NCBI GenBank assembly: GCA_040220875.1
Contig: JAVJVX010000005.1
Span: 124,001 to 188,000 of the forward strand
From: Alphaproteobacteria bacterium
GTDB lineage: Bacteria; Pseudomonadota; Alphaproteobacteria; JAVJVX01
Direction of reading: 5' to 3'
DNA length: 64,000 bases
Shown here: positions 62,560-64,000 of the stretch, piece after piece
How the letters are laid out: each line of letters begins with the position of its first letter
Position numbering within the stretch: the stretch's first letter is position 1
Translations under genes and position numbers: made by a program
The notes under the pieces: model-generated
The model's database searches: none
What the model was told of the DNA's origin: nothing
Seen by the model: only the letters and a program-made list of their open reading frames with translations

Positions 62560-63734
62560 TGCGTGTCTCCTTCACTCGCCGGCCTCGTCCGCGCCTTGTC
62601 GATTTCCGGCAGCGGCAGATACGGCACCACGCCCTGCGCGCCCGCCCCTTCGGAATCTATCAGGATCTTCTTTGCCTTGCTCAGGACATCCTCGAGTGTC
62701 TCGATATAGATCCGCTCCACCGTGACATCCTTGTCGGCCTGATAGGCCTTGTAGACCGACAGGAAGCGGCCGGCATCACCCTCGGCCCGGGCGACGACCT
62801 CCTGCTTGTAGGCCTCGGCCTCCTGGGTCAATTGCTCGGCCTGGCCGCGCGCCTGGGGAATGATTTCGTTCCGGTAGGCTTCTGCCTCGTTGCGCATTCT
62901 TTCCTGATCGGCTTTCGCGCGCTGCACGTCGCGGAAGGCATCGATGACGGGCGCCGGCGGATCCACCCGCTCGAGCTGCAGACCGGTGACCTCGATGCCC
63001 GCCTCGTAAAAATCAAGAACGTTTTGCAGGTAGGTGCGCGTGTCGAGTTCGATCTGGGCACGGTTCTCGGACGTGACCGACTGGCTCGGCGACTGGCCGA
63101 CAACGAACCGCATGGCGCTTTCCGAGACGTTCCTGACCGCTTCTTCGGGGCTGCGAACGTTGAAAAGGAAGGCGCCGGCGTCGCGGATAACCCAGAAGAC
63201 GGTGAAATTCATATCGACGATATTCTCGTCGCCTGTCAGCATCAGCGCCTCTTCCGGCACCTGCCGGCCGGCGCTGGTGCCGCGTCCCTCCGTCGCCTTC
63301 CTGAAACCGATGGCGACCTGGTTTTCCTGCGTCACCTTGGGTGTCAGCGCGCGCTCGATCGGCATGGGAATATGGTAATTCAGGCCCGGCTGCGTCGTGC
63401 GAGTCCATTCGCCGAAGCGCAGCACGACGCCCTGCTCGTCCGGCTCGACGCGGTAGAATCCGCTAGCCAGCCATAACGCCACTGCCGCGATGAGAATAAT
63501 CCAGATGCCGCGCGAACTGCCGCCGGGAAACACTCTCCTGAGCCAGTCCTGGCCCTTGCGGAAGACCTCGTCCAGATCAGGGGGCTGCGGGCCGCCACCG
63601 CCGGGACCCCGGCCGCCGCCCGATCCCCAGGGGCTGTTGCCCCGGCCGCCGCCCGATCCTCCGCCAGAGCCCCCGCCAGAGCTCCCGCCTGACCCCCATG
63701 GGCCGCCCTTTCCCGTCTGATCGTTCCACGGCAT
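62556..63734 (-). CDS. hflK: HflK, SPFH-domain membrane protease modulator
   Basis: A 392-residue partner of HflC. Seen: a Gly/Ser-rich N terminus (residues 1-50), a TM helix IWIILIAAVALWLASGF near 76-92, the SPFH domain with VEPDEQGVVLRFGEW near 94, and the long coiled-coil AKADQERMRNEAEAYRNEIIPQARGQAEQLTQ (in parts) near 270-300. The Gly-rich start is typical of alphaproteobacterial HflK. The upstream region (63735-63940) is non-coding as far as I can see. Confidence 0.95.
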   Translation of the reverse strand: MPWNDQTGKGGPWGSGGSSGGGSGGGSGGGRGNSPWGSGGGRGPGGGGPQPPDLDEVFRKGQDWLRRVFPGGSSRGIWIILIAAVALWLASGFYRVEPDEQGVVLRFGEWTRTTQPGLNYHIPMPIERALTPKVTQENQVAIGFRKATEGRGTSAGRQVPEEALMLTGDENIVDMNFTVFWVIRDAGAFLFNVRSPEEAVRNVSESAMRFVVGQSPSQSVTSENRAQIELDTRTYLQNVLDFYEAGIEVTGLQLERVDPPAPVIDAFRDVQRAKADQERMRNEAEAYRNEIIPQARGQAEQLTQEAEAYKQEVVARAEGDAGRFLSVYKAYQADKDVTVERIYIETLEDVLSKAKKILIDSEGAGAQGVVPYLPLPEIDKARTRPASEGDTQ

Positions 63735-64000
63735 GCATCACGTCCTTTTGCAGCGGCAGGTGGTAAAAATTCGCGCCACCACCTTATATCTTTTCGTTCC
63801 CCCGTATATAGAGGTGACGATCGGCCGGTTCAATCGCCGGGGCAGGAAAACCGTCATTTTTTATGGGGTTTTGCCCTGCCCGCGGGACGGGCCTGTCCGC
63901 CACCGACGGGCCGGAACATCCTCTGCCTCCCGCCCCGCGTCAGGGCGAGGCGAGATCGAGCACCAGGAAAGAATGACCCGAGGGAAGTACCAGCCATGGC
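63735..64000. other. Right-edge region upstream of hflK
   Basis: No complete gene is visible. An AT-rich patch near 63776-63830 is a likely hflK promoter. Towards the window edge a minus-strand frame is open for the last 61 bases and ends with a stop at 63940, and an ATG on the plus strand at 63974 has an AGGAAAG before it; both are too short to judge. Confidence 0.35.

Noticed and set aside
63940-64000. Possible partial minus-strand gene and plus-strand start at the right edge
   Set aside because: The open stretch is only 20 codons on the minus strand and about nine on the plus strand; chance alone explains both.

Overview
The window is GC-rich chromosomal DNA from an alphaproteobacterium, most likely near Rhodospirillales. 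The inference rests on gene order and family types: the chain hflK-hflC-DUF2065-degP, serB/miaA, ilvB-ilvN-ilvC-leuA next to mreB-mreC-mreD-mrdA-rodA; separate glyQ/glyS subunits with ppdK; an adrenodoxin-reductase-type ferredoxin reductase; a TAXI-type TRAP transporter; and TadE/TadG-like genes. No phage, IS element, rRNA or CRISPR array was seen. Two tRNA genes, Pro(CGG) and Lys(CTT), are present.

Layout. 0.1-5.4 kb (minus): three coupled glycosyltransferases, a dihydroorotase-type amidohydrolase and an AcuI/YhdH reductase. 5.5-7 kb (plus): YgfZ and an Hpt-domain protein. 7-14.8 kb (minus): ppdK, glyS, glyQ, an S49 peptidase, a small-molecule/RNA methyltransferase and a DUF2007 protein. 15-20 kb: polyprenyl diphosphate synthase, tRNA-Pro, a tiny secreted protein, a tandem DUF427 protein, ferredoxin-NADP reductase and a cytochrome c. 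20-26 kb: TAXI-TRAP transporter, apt and a FadL-type porin. 26-29 kb: TadG-like VWA protein divergent from two TadE-like proteins across an AT-rich gap. 29-36.4 kb: transporters, a sterol-desaturase-family hydroxylase, a degenerate receiver protein, a QueD-like protein and an NCS1 permease. 36.5-40.4 kb: a Lys-rich secreted protein, photolyase and a three-gene ParA operon. 40.4-45.7 kb: a Fur-type box, an unknown gene, ZnuA, a CarAa-like Rieske oxygenase, a short CDF transporter and an Mrr nuclease. 45.9-51.7 kb: tRNA-Lys and the rod-shape operon. 51.9-57.5 kb: branched-chain amino acid synthesis. 57.7-63.7 kb: miaA, serB, degP and hflKC.

Functional links. The Mre/PBP2/RodA genes build the elongation machinery of the cell wall. 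IlvBNC and LeuA make valine/isoleucine precursors and commit 2-oxoisovalerate to leucine. HflK/HflC and DegP are membrane and periplasmic quality control.

The best candidates for something new are: the ParA / ribbon-helix-helix / PAS_5-like operon with a 16-bp tandem repeat upstream; a lipoprotein gene (TAXI receptor) that appears to start at ATT; a Fur-type box in front of an unknown gene plus a ZnuA without ZnuB/C; two mutually exclusive hairpins in the cytochrome c leader; and a long stem-loop in the leuA leader. All functions are inferred by reading translated sequences; no database search was run.
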